A stretch of DNA of 64,000 nt from Neocallimastix lanati (nom. inval.). Lineage: Eukaryota > Neocallimastigomycota > Neocallimastigomycetes > Neocallimastigales > Neocallimastigaceae. Both the position numbers and the translations under genes were made by a program. Below are positions 1 to 11,847 of the stretch, piece by piece. Under the pieces are notes generated by a model. The model was given only the letters and a program-made list of their open reading frames with translations. It made no database searches and was not told the DNA's origin. The first letter of the stretch is position 1. Each line of letters begins with the position of its first letter. The stretch spans positions 163,501 to 227,500 of the forward strand of contig JACVTC010000001.1 of assembly GCA_016946835.1 (NCBI GenBank). The letters are read 5' to 3'.

Positions 1-1029
1 CTTACAAATATGATAGTAGTTGTCTCTTTTTTCTCTAATACTAATTTTATAAAATATCCTATCACTTTCTTGTTTTTTTTTTTTTTTACTATTGACACTT
101 GCTTCATAATGTTATTTGAAGACTTTAATAGTTTAGACTTTTCGAAAAAATTGTTGTCTTTTTTCATAATTTAGTTACTTGTTCATTAAAAGTGTTAAAA
201 TTATGCAGGTGATGAATTGATACCAATTTTATATATAATTCATGAATGGAGCATTGTAATTTTGTTTCTAATGGGATTTTATTTAATTTCCATTACATAA
301 TATATAATTGCTTAAATCTTCATTTTAAGTAATGTATATTATTAAATTGTGTTTTGCATATTTATGAGAGTAAAAATAGTTTATCACAAAGTAGATTCCT
401 TTATATATAAATATAGTATATTATTAATAGATTAGTGTTATATTTGCTTAAATATCAAATTATAATTTCAATTAAGAAGTCTCTATAGGAGTATGAAGAT
501 CTATAATTTGTTCTTATGTATACTTAAGTGTGTTTTTCTCTATTAAATTAATAATTTTTTATATTTTTTGTGTTTTATTTTACTTGAGATCATTCTCTTC
601 TATCAAGTATTTTTATATTTTTTTTGGGGTTTTTCAATTTGTCTAGATCATTTCAAATGTTCAATCATTTTTATTTGTCTTCTTTAAATTGACTATCATG
701 AGTAACTTTCATCATAATTTAAAATTCAAATTTATTTTTCTTTGATATAATATGATGTCTGGGAAACGATTCTTTTTGCAAAAAAAAATCTTTTTAAGAA
801 TCAGGTGAGACTCTTAATCTGTTAAGAGTCAGGAATTTATAGTTTATAATGGTGTCATATGATCAATATATTTTATGATAAAGAGTTACTAGCCCTTGAT
901 TTTTTATATTAAATGCTTTTATACTATTACAATGTGACTTGCACATTATTTATATTACAATATATTTCGATAGATTGGACGCTTATTTTTTATATATTTC
1001 ACTTAATTCTAACAACAACAAACAATAAA
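1..1029. other. AT-rich intergenic DNA
   Basis: No gene is supported. The stretch is very AT-rich with stops in all frames. It contains one arm of an old inverted repeat (709-812) and, just after it, a small hairpin whose arms gactcttaa and ttaagagtc are separated by four bases. Confidence 0.6.
709..812 (+). repeat. Arm A of a diverged inverted-repeat pair (partner 3173-3276)
   Basis: Read forward, this segment resembles the reverse complement of 3173-3276 over about 100 bases. The best-matched core is around 721-752, where only one or two differences are seen. Both arms carry more G and C than their surroundings. The pair encloses about 2.36 kb of AT-rich DNA. It could be the terminal inverted repeats of a dead element or two oppositely inserted copies of one repeat; the sequence does not decide. 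Confidence 0.6.
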
Positions 1030-1109
1030 CAAGAAATAACAACAACAATAATAATAATAACAATAACAATAATAATAATTAATAATTATAATTATTATTA
1101 ATTATTAAT

Positions 1110-1149
<40 letters not shown>

Positions 1150-1150
1150 T

Positions 1151-1182
<32 letters not shown>

Positions 1183-1235
1183 ATTAATAATTAATAATTA
1201 ATAATAATTATTAATAATAATAATTATTAATAATT

Positions 1236-1270
<35 letters not shown>

Positions 1271-1362
1271 ATATTAATAATTAATAATTAATAATAATAA
1301 TAATAATAATATTAATATTAATATTAATAATTAATAATTAATAATAATAATAATAATAATAA
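1030..1362. repeat. (AAT)n microsatellite with TTAATTAATAATT variants
   Basis: About 330 bases of AAT/ATT trinucleotides interspersed with short attaatta palindromes. Open frames overlapping this are repeat translations. Confidence 0.9.
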
Positions 1363-2608
1363 AAAGGATGAAGATTAATTATAGGATTATTCTTATATAA
1401 ATATAAATGTTTCACAGTAATATTTTTAAATAATAACTCTACTAAAATATATTACTCTATTTTAGTCTATTGATATGTCATTTCCATATACAAATTGAAT
1501 GATTTAATACATATTCTATTTTGAATTTCATATTGAGTAATCATATTTTTAGTAGTTTTTATGAATATAATATAAATTAATTATCAAAGTTTTTTTTTTT
1601 TTTTTATTTTTATCTAATAATTATATTTTTAATATTGATATATTATAATTATATTTTTGAACTATAATTTATTGTGCTATTTATACTATTTACATATTTT
1701 AAATAGTTATCATGAAAATATATTTAAAGTATAATCAATATTAATTTTAATGATATAACGGAATAACAACTTAAATTTGGTTATTTTGTCATTTATAATT
1801 TATAATTTATAATTTTTAAGTAAATACAAATTATTATGAAATTTATATCAATTTAAAGTTCTTTTATAGTAATAATTTTTAAAAAATTTTTAAATATATA
1901 TACATTTTTTATACTATAATCCGTTTAAAAAATTGTTAATGATATGTAAATACTATTTTTTTTTATTATAATATATATATATTATATTTTAATAATTATC
2001 CTATAAAATTTTTATTTTATTTATTTAGATGGTTTATATTAATACTTAGTTATATTTATTAAAAATTAATACAAAAAAATTAATTTTTATAAAGTATTTA
2101 ATCATTAATATAATCTGAAAGTTTTTATTTTTATTTTTATTTTTTTTTTTAAAGAAAAAAATAAAATAAAAATAACAGTTTATATGTTAAGTTATATAAT
2201 GAATAATTAATCTGTATATCTTAACCTTTTATTGTATTTTACAATAATATAAGAAATTAAAAATAATGCTAATAATTTAATTATGAGATAACAATTAAAA
2301 AATACAATTAATTCATTTAAAAGTATTTATTTTTATTAATACTTTACTTCTTAATTATACTTCATCATTATACTTTACTATTAATTTTATTATTTTATTT
2401 TATTTTATTTTTATTAATCCTTTACTTCGTTATTATATTTCACTATTTGTTTTTTTAATTTTCATTTTCTATTTTAATTTTAATAATTTATTTTATTTTA
2501 TTATTAATTTTACTGTTTTATTTATTTAATTACTACTATTTTTGCGTGTTTAATTTTTATGTTTAAAAAGTATAAATATATATATATATATATTTAAACA
2601 TTTTTAAC

Positions 2609-2657
<49 letters not shown>

Positions 2658-2706
2658 AGATTATTATATGTTTTTTATACTGTTATTATTTGTAAATAGA
2701 TATTCA

Positions 2707-2738
<32 letters not shown>

Positions 2739-4180
2739 TTTATAGATTATTATATGAATTTTTTATTCTTTGATTAATTGTAAAATAGATATTTAAATTT
2801 TATATATATACATATATATATTTTATTAAAGCATGAGATAGTTATTAATCATATATAAATTAATTAATATAATTATTTACTAATGAGTTCTTCCACTAAA
2901 CTGTTAAACGGGGTTAGTTTAAATTATAAATCAAATTTTTTATTTTTTTTGAATAATTTGTGTAACCATGAGTAATTTAAAATTTTAATTAGTACTTTTT
3001 AAAAATTAATTAAAAATAAAATAAAATGAAAATTTTAAAATTTTTAAAATTTTCATTATTTATGTTAGTCATAATTTAAAATAATAATGATTAATAATTT
3101 ATAAATATTAATAATAATAATTGAGTGAGTAGGTGAAATATATGAGATTGGTTTTGAAGTCTTTAAATTTTGAGATCTCATCTGACTATTAAAAAGATTC
3201 CTTGGAAAAGAATCGATGCCGGAAAACAATATTATGTCAAAGAAAAATAAATTTGAATTTTACATTTATGATAAAAGCTGGGCATAACCTAATCATTTGA
3301 AAAGTTCAAAGATTCAAAATTTTAATATTTCAAAATCTTGAAAAGTACCACCAAACACTTTTATTCTAAACAAGTAAAAAAAAAAAAAACAAAAAAAAAA
3401 AAAAAAACCTTCTATTGTGGATGAAATAAAAAATTTAATTTTTTCTTATTCCCAACATAAATAATATGAAATTCCATAAATAAACAATTTAAATTTGTAT
3501 TTTTTAGTTTAAATTTTTAATAAACACTTTATTCAATACTTCAATTTTTATTTTAATTTTAAATATTAAATAGAATATTACAAAATTTTTTACAAGCCAC
3601 TTTTATATTATCGTTAGTAAATCATGTATGAATATTCAATTGAAAATTATTTTTATGAGTATAAGAATTTTAAATTACGTATTTTTATTAAAAATAAAAA
3701 TAAAAATAAAAAAAAAAATCAAGTTCTTTGATAAAAGAAAAAAATAAAATAAAATTTTATTAAAAGATTTACGTTTTTTTATCATAAACAAATAATTTAA
3801 ATTTAAAATTATTTAATAAAATTTGAATTTTATAAATTAATAAAAATAAAAATATAAAGAAAAGAAAAAAATTTAAATTTAAATAATAATTTAAAATGAA
3901 ATTTAAACTAAAATAAGAAATTATTGGATTTTTTTTTGCTCATGAAAGCATATGAAGTGAATTACCTATTAAAAAATAAACAAATGTTAATTTAAAAATT
4001 TTTTTTTTAATGAGATAAAAATTAATATATAGAATCAATATTTTACTTATTTTAAGAAAACTATTATTCTGTATAATTACCATCAGATAATTTAAATATA
4101 AAAAAGATTCAATGAATATGAAAATACTAAGCAAGATTCTGTCATATCATATAATGTACATTTTATAAACTTTTTTTTTT
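1363..4180. other. AT-rich intergenic DNA with (AT)n tracts
   Basis: No gene seen. (AT)n runs lie near 2576-2592, 2615-2642 and 2713-2740. Two A-tracts separated by a single c occur near 3377-3407. Arm B of the inverted pair lies at 3173-3276. The small reverse-strand open frame near 3940-4134 has AT-driven composition (I, L, F, N, K) and no recognisable domain. Confidence 0.6.
3173..3276 (-). repeat. Arm B of a diverged inverted-repeat pair (partner 709-812)
   Basis: The reverse complement aligns with 709-812, sharing the run aaaattcaaatttatttttc and the following ataatat, then a diverged tail that keeps gattcttt, aatcttttta and agatgaga-like blocks. Divergence suggests age. Confidence 0.6.
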
Positions 4181-4663
4181 TCAACGGTTGTTGCTCTAAA
4201 TAGCCATTGTCATACTAATCTGGGTGAAGGAAAATGTGTTTCACAAGTAAAGTGTAATAGATGGCACTATTGGACTATTGTTAAGAATGAATGCTTAGGG
4301 ATAAATAAATTTATTTGTTATAACGAACTTGATGATAACCTTGTAAGAGTTAAAGAATTTTTAGTGGGTTTATATGAGAGTAACCCGAAAGTAATTTATA
4401 TTTTACTGAAGAATGTGATTATTATCCTTATTTTTGTCACAATTATCATGATTTCATTAAAACATGGATGTCGTTAAAACATGTATGTATGCAGTTGGTT
4501 ATAGAGAATAATCTAAGATAGAAAAAACTTTTTCCTTTAAAAATAATAAAGTATTTGGAATAATACTTTTTAAATTTATGGATGAAAGTATTGTTAAAAG
4601 GTGGATAAACACAATGGCAATTAATACGGTAGAATTTAATAAAAGGAATAAAGGAATCAACTA
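4181..4663 (+). pseudogene. Decayed coding-like relic, family not recognised
   Basis: This patch has clearly higher GC than its flanks and three successive frames read like protein with little repeat character. The first frame, from 4181, contains NRWHYWTIVKNECLG and FICYNELDD. A later frame contains FTEECDYYPYFCHNYHDF and ends in ENNLR. A third has VFGIILFKFMDESIVKRWI before a stop near 4663. Frame changes and stops separate them and no intact start is seen. The W-x-x-W-x-I-V-K opening and K-R-W-I ending faintly recall a PH domain, but this is too weak for a call. Confidence 0.35.
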
Positions 4664-5553
4664 GATAATAACTATTTTAATATAATCATAATACAAATTT
4701 TTCTGATGAAAGATATCATATAATAATAAATATTATCATAAAAAATACAAATGGATGACATTTATCCATTTCCAAACTGTACTAATTGATTGCTTAATAT
4801 TCAAGAAGTTAATTATTAAGCTATTACTATTAATATTTTAATGTTGAAAAAATTTAAATATATGAAATCCTTTAAGAAATTCGGATTTTTTTTTTTTGGG
4901 GGGGAATCGGCATTAATAAAATAAAGATCATAAAATATTAAAGAAAAGTTAGTACATTGATTGATAATAGTTAATAATTTATTTTGATAGTTATCGATAA
5001 AACTAAAAAGCGAAAATTATAATTAAAAGTGATGTAAATTCCAATATATAAGAGGTATTCGGTATTCATAAATTGAGATGGTATAATATTATCCTTCAAA
5101 AGAAAGGTTTCTATCATATAAATGGTGAATATAAACAATATAAAATAAGAGATGTCATAAATACATCTTGATCTTAATAGTGCATTAATAATTAAGTACT
5201 TAATTTTAGGGGGAAATTATTCAATTACAAATATATTTAAGAAATTATTTTAGCAATATTTTAAATTGAATTAAAGAATTAATATAATATGAAATTATTG
5301 TATTTATGAAAAATCAAAGGTAGGTTAAAAAAGAAATAATTTTATAGTTTAATAATATTAAGTGTATAATATTATAGAATAGAATAATTTTATACACAAA
5401 TATTCACCGATAAGCTAATGTATTCATTACTGAATAACTAGGTTTAAAGTGGAATGATAGAATATGTGAAATATATGAAATACGTATAAAATGTATTTAA
5501 TAGTAATATAATGTAATTAATATATAAGCCACAACGTATTTATAAGCATTTAA
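4664..5553. other. AT-rich DNA with one further coding-like patch
   Basis: No intact gene. At about 5051-5170 the forward strand is open with a non-repeat composition (EVFGIHKLRWYNII and then GFYHINGEYKQYK) before a stop. It may belong to the same dead gene or element as 4181-4663. A purine run, agggggaaa, follows near 5209-5217. Confidence 0.4.
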
Positions 5554-5684
5554 TTTATGGTTTATAATTTTGTGTCAACTTTATTAATTATTTTATTATA
5601 AAAATAGTTACCCAATTATTCTAAATTAAACTATTTTTATAATAAAATAATTAATAAAGTTGACACAAAATTATAAACCATAAA
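5554..5684. repeat. Perfect 56-bp inverted repeat with 19-nt spacer (foldback/MITE-like)
   Basis: Bases 5554-5609 are the exact reverse complement of 5629-5684, checked base by base along the arms. Both arms include tttataattttgtgtcaac or its complement. The spacer is 19 nt. A perfect arm pair in DNA otherwise full of slippage and decay implies recent origin or ongoing correction. It could be a foldback element, a MITE, or a palindrome formed during replication. Immediately downstream is an (AAT)n tract. Confidence 0.9.
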
Positions 5685-5703
5685 ATACAAAACAGCTCTT
5701 ATC

Positions 5704-5779
5704 AATAATAATAATAATAATAATAATAAAATTGTAATTGTAATAATAAAGATTATATTCAAGTAATAAAAATTTTAGC

Positions 5780-5824
<45 letters not shown>

Positions 5825-5862
5825 TAATAATAATAATAATAATAACTAATAATAATAATAAC

Positions 5863-5899
<37 letters not shown>

Positions 5900-5915
5900 T
5901 AATAATAATAATAAC

Positions 5916-5992
<77 letters not shown>
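5704..5992. repeat. (AAT)n array with regular ACTAAT interruptions
   Basis: ATA/AAT trinucleotides with repeated taataactaataataat interruptions, giving a higher-order unit. Non-coding satellite. Confidence 0.9.
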
Positions 5993-5993
<1 letters not shown>

Positions 5994-6535
5994 TAGTAAT
6001 ATTAATTATAATCAATACATGTATTAATAATTATAAATTTTTATACAAATAATACATATAATAATTAATCATAATAATTCTTGAAAACTATTCTAAATAG
6101 TTATAAAATGTAGACCATTAGATAGGTTTAATGATTCCTATTAATTGATTATAAATTTTTTTTTTTAATTTAAAATTCATTATCTATTTTTTTTTTTTTA
6201 AAAAAAAAAGTTTATATTTTTTTTTTTTTGTGGATTAATTTATATAAAAGTGTTGTATTAATAATAATAATAATAATTTTAGAATACAAGATAAAAATTA
6301 AAAAAAAAAAAAAAAAAAAAAATTTTATAAATTTATAATAGTTTTTTTTTTTTTTTTTATTATTATTCTTTATAGTAATACATGAATACCTTTTTTTTTT
6401 TAAACTTTTTTTTTTTTTTTTTTTATGTTTAAAATCTATAATATCAAAAAGAAAGTAATTAATAATATATAATTTCTTTAAAAAAATTAATTTCCTTATT
6501 TATTTCTTTTTTTTATTATTACTATATTATATTTT

Positions 6536-6580
<45 letters not shown>

Positions 6581-8705
6581 CTCAAAGTCAATAATGAATA
6601 ATTAATTATGTTTTTGAGGTCCAAAAAAAAAAAAAAAAAAAAAAAAAAAAGATGAAATATTGATAAAATACTTGATAAAATTAAAATTAAAGTATTTAAA
6701 CATTTTAAACTAAATAAATTAAAATCATTCTATACAATAAAGTTAATAAATAATGCCGCTTTCTATGTATATTTTCTTTATTTATATTTATTTTCTATGC
6801 TTTTTTTTTTTTTTTATAATTATTTATTAAATATATTTAAAAACTTATTATTATTTTATTTTAAAAAAAATTATAAATCTAATATATATAAATAAATATA
6901 TTTTAATACTATTAGAGTATTTTTCTTATTTATCTATTAATAAAAGTAATTTTATTTTTATTTTGTTTAAAAATATATTTGTTTTAATTGATTATCTTAA
7001 TTAAATATATATATTTATATTTATAATACAAATAGTATATATACAAAGTATATATATTTTATTCTATTTTATTCTAGTTTAGTTTTTTCAAAGATATTAT
7101 GAATGTCATATTATGTATTTAAATGTATTTAGAAAAATGAAACTCATTACAGATGCTCACAATGAGGGTTCTTTTTTTTTTTTTTAAAAAAAAAATAGTG
7201 ATTTAGTATTGGGAAAATCTATAAATAATAGAAGTATATATTATATATATAATAGATTTATATATAAATAATTGCTATATAATATATATTTATATGTTTT
7301 ATTCGACGCAAATGATCATTTAGATAGACTTTATATATATATATTATTTATATAAGTTTATATATGACAAAAAATAATAAAGCCATAAGTTTAAATAGTT
7401 TATTTTTTAAATTAAATATTTATATATAATTAGAATAAAGATAAAAAAAAAATTTAGTTAATTTTTTTTTCTTTTTTAAATTAAATTAGATTATTATATT
7501 TATATATAATAGCATCTTTTTTTTTTATTTTTGAACTACTACTAACTGCCAAATGCTAATTGCTTTTTTTATTTCTGCTAAACTGTTTTCTTCACTTTCT
7601 ATATTTATATATATAAATTAAAATTTAAAAAAAAAAAAAAAAAAATTAAATTATAAAAATTACTAATAGATAAAGTTTTTTAATTAAAAAGATTAACTTT
7701 TAATAAATTCTCATAATTAAAAAATTTTAATTTTTTTTTTTTTTCTTTTTTTATATATTATATTTATATATATAATTTTTCTTTTTTTGAAGAAGTTATG
7801 ATAATCCATCTAATAAAAATAAAAGTGAAACATTATAAATCAATGAAAAGTCATGATATGACTTTAAACTTTTTTTTTTTTTTTTTAAAAAAAAACTGGA
7901 AAAATGATATAATTAATAATAATAATAATTATATAAAAAAAAGTTGAAGATTAAATTTAATGGAATTGCATACACCCATACATGCAGATAATGATTTAAA
8001 TATAATTATTTATTTTCATACTGCCATATCTATTTATTAATGATTATTGTATACAGATATATATTAAGAATGTAATAATAAAAATACTTGTTTTAATTTC
8101 AAAGTCTTTTTATATATATATATAATCTAAAGATCTATAAGATTGTTAGTGATTAATACTATTTTTCCATTATTTTTTTTCCTTCTAATTCAATATTTAA
8201 TTCAGTTTTCCTATGACTATTATTTTTTATTTTTTTTTTTTAATGTTTCGATTTATATAAATATTAAAAAAAAGGAATAAATATTTATTAAAACTATTCT
8301 ATATAATTAAATAAATAAATGTTTATCATACTATATTATATAATTAAATAAATTTATATTTCATATATATTTCATGTATAATCTAAACATTGTTTTTTTT
8401 TTTTTTTTTTTTTTTATTTTATAGTAATTAGAGTAATATTATTATTAATAAAATAAAATAAAATAATTTTTTTTTATTTTAAAATTTTAAAAATTTTAAA
8501 TTTTTTTTATTTCCAATATAGATTATTTATATTGGAAATAAATAACTGTATATATAATATCAGTACAATGCTAATATATTATACCAATATAAATAATTGA
8601 AATGAAATATTTTCAATATTTAATTTTTTTTTAAAAAAAATTTTTTTTAAATGTAGTTTAATATATGAATTTTAAAAAAATTTTTTTTATTTTCAATAAT
8701 CAGTA
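5993..8705. other. AT-rich intergenic DNA dominated by poly-T/poly-A tracts
   Basis: No gene seen on either strand. It holds long homopolymers, for example about 40 T near 6539-6578 and about 28 A near 6623-6650, and many (AT)n runs. A 15-bp-arm hairpin lies at 8506-8542. Confidence 0.6.
8506..8542. repeat. Hairpin with 15-bp arms
   Basis: tttatttccaatata at 8506-8520 is the reverse complement of tatattggaaataaa at 8528-8542, with a 7-nt loop. Position and lack of a nearby gene end argue against a transcription signal; probably a small foldback remnant. Confidence 0.7.
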
Positions 8706-9013
8706 GAATATAATAAATAATAAATAATAAATAATAATAAATAATAAATAATAAATAATAATAAATAATAAATAATAAATAATAAATAATAAATAATAAA
8801 TAATAAATAAATAATAAATAATAAATAATAAATAAATAAATAAATAATAAATAATAAATAATAAATAATAAATAATGGAATAATAAATAATAAATAATAA
8901 ATAATGGAATAATAAATAATAAATAATAAATAATAAATAATGGAATAATAAATAATAAATAATAAATAAATAAATAAATAAATAATAAATAATAAATAAT
9001 AAATAATAAATAA

Positions 9014-9053
<40 letters not shown>

Positions 9054-9160
9054 AAATAGATAAATAATAAATAATAAATAATAAATAATAAATAATAATT
9101 AATAAATAATAAATAATAAATAATAAATAATAATTAATAAATAATAAATAATAATTAATA
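8706..9160. repeat. AATA/AAATA satellite of about 450 bp
   Basis: Uninterrupted AATAAATAATAAATA-type repeats with a few taatggaataa variants (near 8875, 8904 and 8940). Same motif family as arrays near 44100, 45060, 47690-48260, 55440, 57185 and 60355, so this is the dominant satellite of the window. Confidence 0.9.
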
Positions 9161-11725
9161 TTATATAAAATATGAATAATTCATAATTGGAGTGTGAATA
9201 ATATAATAAATAAGATAAGATTAATAAAAAAAGAAAATTTTTAAATGATTAATATAAAAGTGTTTCGCTTCTATAATACCTAACTATAAATTAACACTTT
9301 TAGTTCTTTTTATTTAGACTTTTATGTTCATTAATTCTTCATTTCTTCATATTTAATAAAGATTATTAAAAAATTTTTTTTAAATGGACATTAATGAACG
9401 TAACTGGATACATTAAAATATATATAAAAGATATATACAAAAGGCGAATATATATATATAAAATTATGCTACAAGTTTTTTTTTTTTTTAATTTTTAATA
9501 TTTATTATTTTTATTTATTTCTTTTTTATTTCTTTTTCTATTTTTTTTTAAAAAAATATAAACATATATATACATATTTATATATTTTATTGTTTGGTGA
9601 TTCATCCCTATACAATTAAATAATTTCAATATAAACGAAGTTAATAACAAGAATAAAAATAAAAATTACAAACAGAATAACAAATATAATATAACCATAT
9701 TATTGCTATTTTATATACAATTTTTTAATGTGCTTTTAATTGTAAGTATATATAATAACTTTTATTTTTTTTAAATAGTTAATAATATTTAATTTTATTT
9801 TTTTTTTATTTTACTTCTATTCCAAATTCAAATTAGAATTTAAAAAAAAAAAAAAAAAAAATTAAAAATAAAATTTAAAAATTAAAAAAAAAAAATTTTT
9901 TTCTTTTATATTTATTTTTAAATTTATTTGTATAAATATTAATATAATATAATAAATATAATCAATATAATCAATATAATCAATATAAATTTAAATTTTT
10001 ATTATTATTATATATATAAAATTAATAAAATTAAAAATTTTATTTTTCTTTTTATTTTTTTTTCTTTTTTTCTTTTATTATTCTTTTTCTTCATATTTTA
10101 TTTTTATTCTTATAAAATATAAATTCATTCACATTATATATATATATTCATTCATAAAATTTCTTTACATTTATATTTATATATTTCTATTTTATATTTA
10201 TTATTATTTCTTTTTTTATTTTTTATTATTTTTTTTTATTTATTTTTATTTACATTTTTATTTCTGTACATATATCTATTGAAATTTCTTTCTTTTTCAT
10301 TGTATAAAGGTAATGTACTTCATTTTAAATAGCTATAATACATTATTAAAGATTTTATTTATAAATTTTATATTTAAATAAAATTACCTTTTTTATTTAT
10401 TTATTTATTAATATAAAACTCTTTAAAATAAAGTTTTTTTTTTAATATTATAAAATTTTTTATATATTAAATATTATTGAATATGTAAATAAAGGCAATA
10501 ATAATGAAAAAAAATATATATATAAAATATAAAAAATTAAAATATATTATTAAATATTATGAAAATAATGAAAATATTTAAAGAATTTATGTGTTATGTT
10601 TTACATACAATATAATTTTTTTTAAAAAAAAGTTAAAATATAAATAAAAGTATTGAATGTTATAATAGTAGCATAGTCTTTTTAGAAGTATTTGATGTAT
10701 ATATATATTTTAGAAAATTACCTTTTTTTTTTTTCATATAATATTACAACTTATTAACAAAAGAAAAAAAAATATTATTAACTCTATTAATACTTTATAT
10801 ATTTCTATCTATAGTTTATATATATATATATTATATATAGGTTATCAAAAATTATTTAATATTTAAAATTTTATAAAATTTTATATGTTTCTTTTTTCTT
10901 TAATATTAATCATTTGTAGTGTAATATAATTATATATATTTCTGCCAATACTTGAAACAAAAATACAAAAAAAAAAAAAAAAAAAAATAAAATAAAATAA
11001 AATAAAAAATAAAACAAATAAATAAATAATATTATTATTTTTAAAATAACAACAGAAACAACTACAAAAAAAAAAAAAAAAAAAACACGATATAACAATA
11101 ACACTAATTAAAAAAGAAAAAACACGAAACTCATAAAACTATATTACCATATATAGTTAATTAATAATTATATTTCTCCTCTTTTATATATATACATATA
11201 TAAATACTTATTTCATACACGAAAATTTCATACAACATATATAAATATATATATAGTAGATATTAATTGAATAAATATTCAATATATATTATATATATAT
11301 ATAAACAAAGCAAAATAAAATAAAGCACAAACCACCTGTTATTAAATGTATTTATTTAATACAGATTCTTTTATGCTATTTATACTTTTTACATTCAAAA
11401 CGTAATAATTATTATAATATTTTATTATAATTATTATTACGACTAAAAAAAAAATAGCAACTACAAAATTCAAAATTTTAGTTTCTTCTTTTCTTCATAT
11501 AGCTTATCTTTGATAAGATATAGAAAAGAAGAAAAGCCAATATATTGAAACAATTCAAACATTTCTGTATAACTTTTATGTAATACTCAACGGATATCCA
11601 CTTAAATATCCAATCCAATAAAAAAAAAAAAAAAAAACATCAATATACCTTAAATAAGATTTTTTTCTTTATATATAGCATCTATAACAAATAATAATAA
11701 AAAACATATATATATTTACAACAAT

Positions 11726-11792
<67 letters not shown>

Positions 11793-11847
11793 ATATATAT
11801 ACATAATAAAAAAATTAAATATCATTTTTATTAAAAAAGAAAAAAAA
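9161..11847. other. AT-rich upstream region of the SAP-domain gene
   Basis: No gene seen. It contains a 13-bp-arm hairpin at 11482-11534 with an inner cttatc/gataag pair, and a run of about 59 A at 11729-11787, sixty bases before the start codon at 11848. A core promoter cannot be picked out because TATA-like words occur everywhere. Confidence 0.5.
11482..11534. repeat. Imperfect hairpin upstream of the SAP gene
   Basis: Outer arms tttcttcttttct (11482-11494) and agaaaagaagaaa (11522-11534) pair exactly. Inner arms cttatc and gataag pair around ttt. It lies about 310 bases before the start codon, so it could sit in the 5' leader or promoter of that gene. Confidence 0.55.

Noticed and set aside
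8706-9160. Satellite examined as a possible CRISPR-like or centromeric array
   Set aside because: Units are 3-5 bp with no spacers; a centromere cannot be inferred from AT richness in a genome that is AT-rich everywhere.
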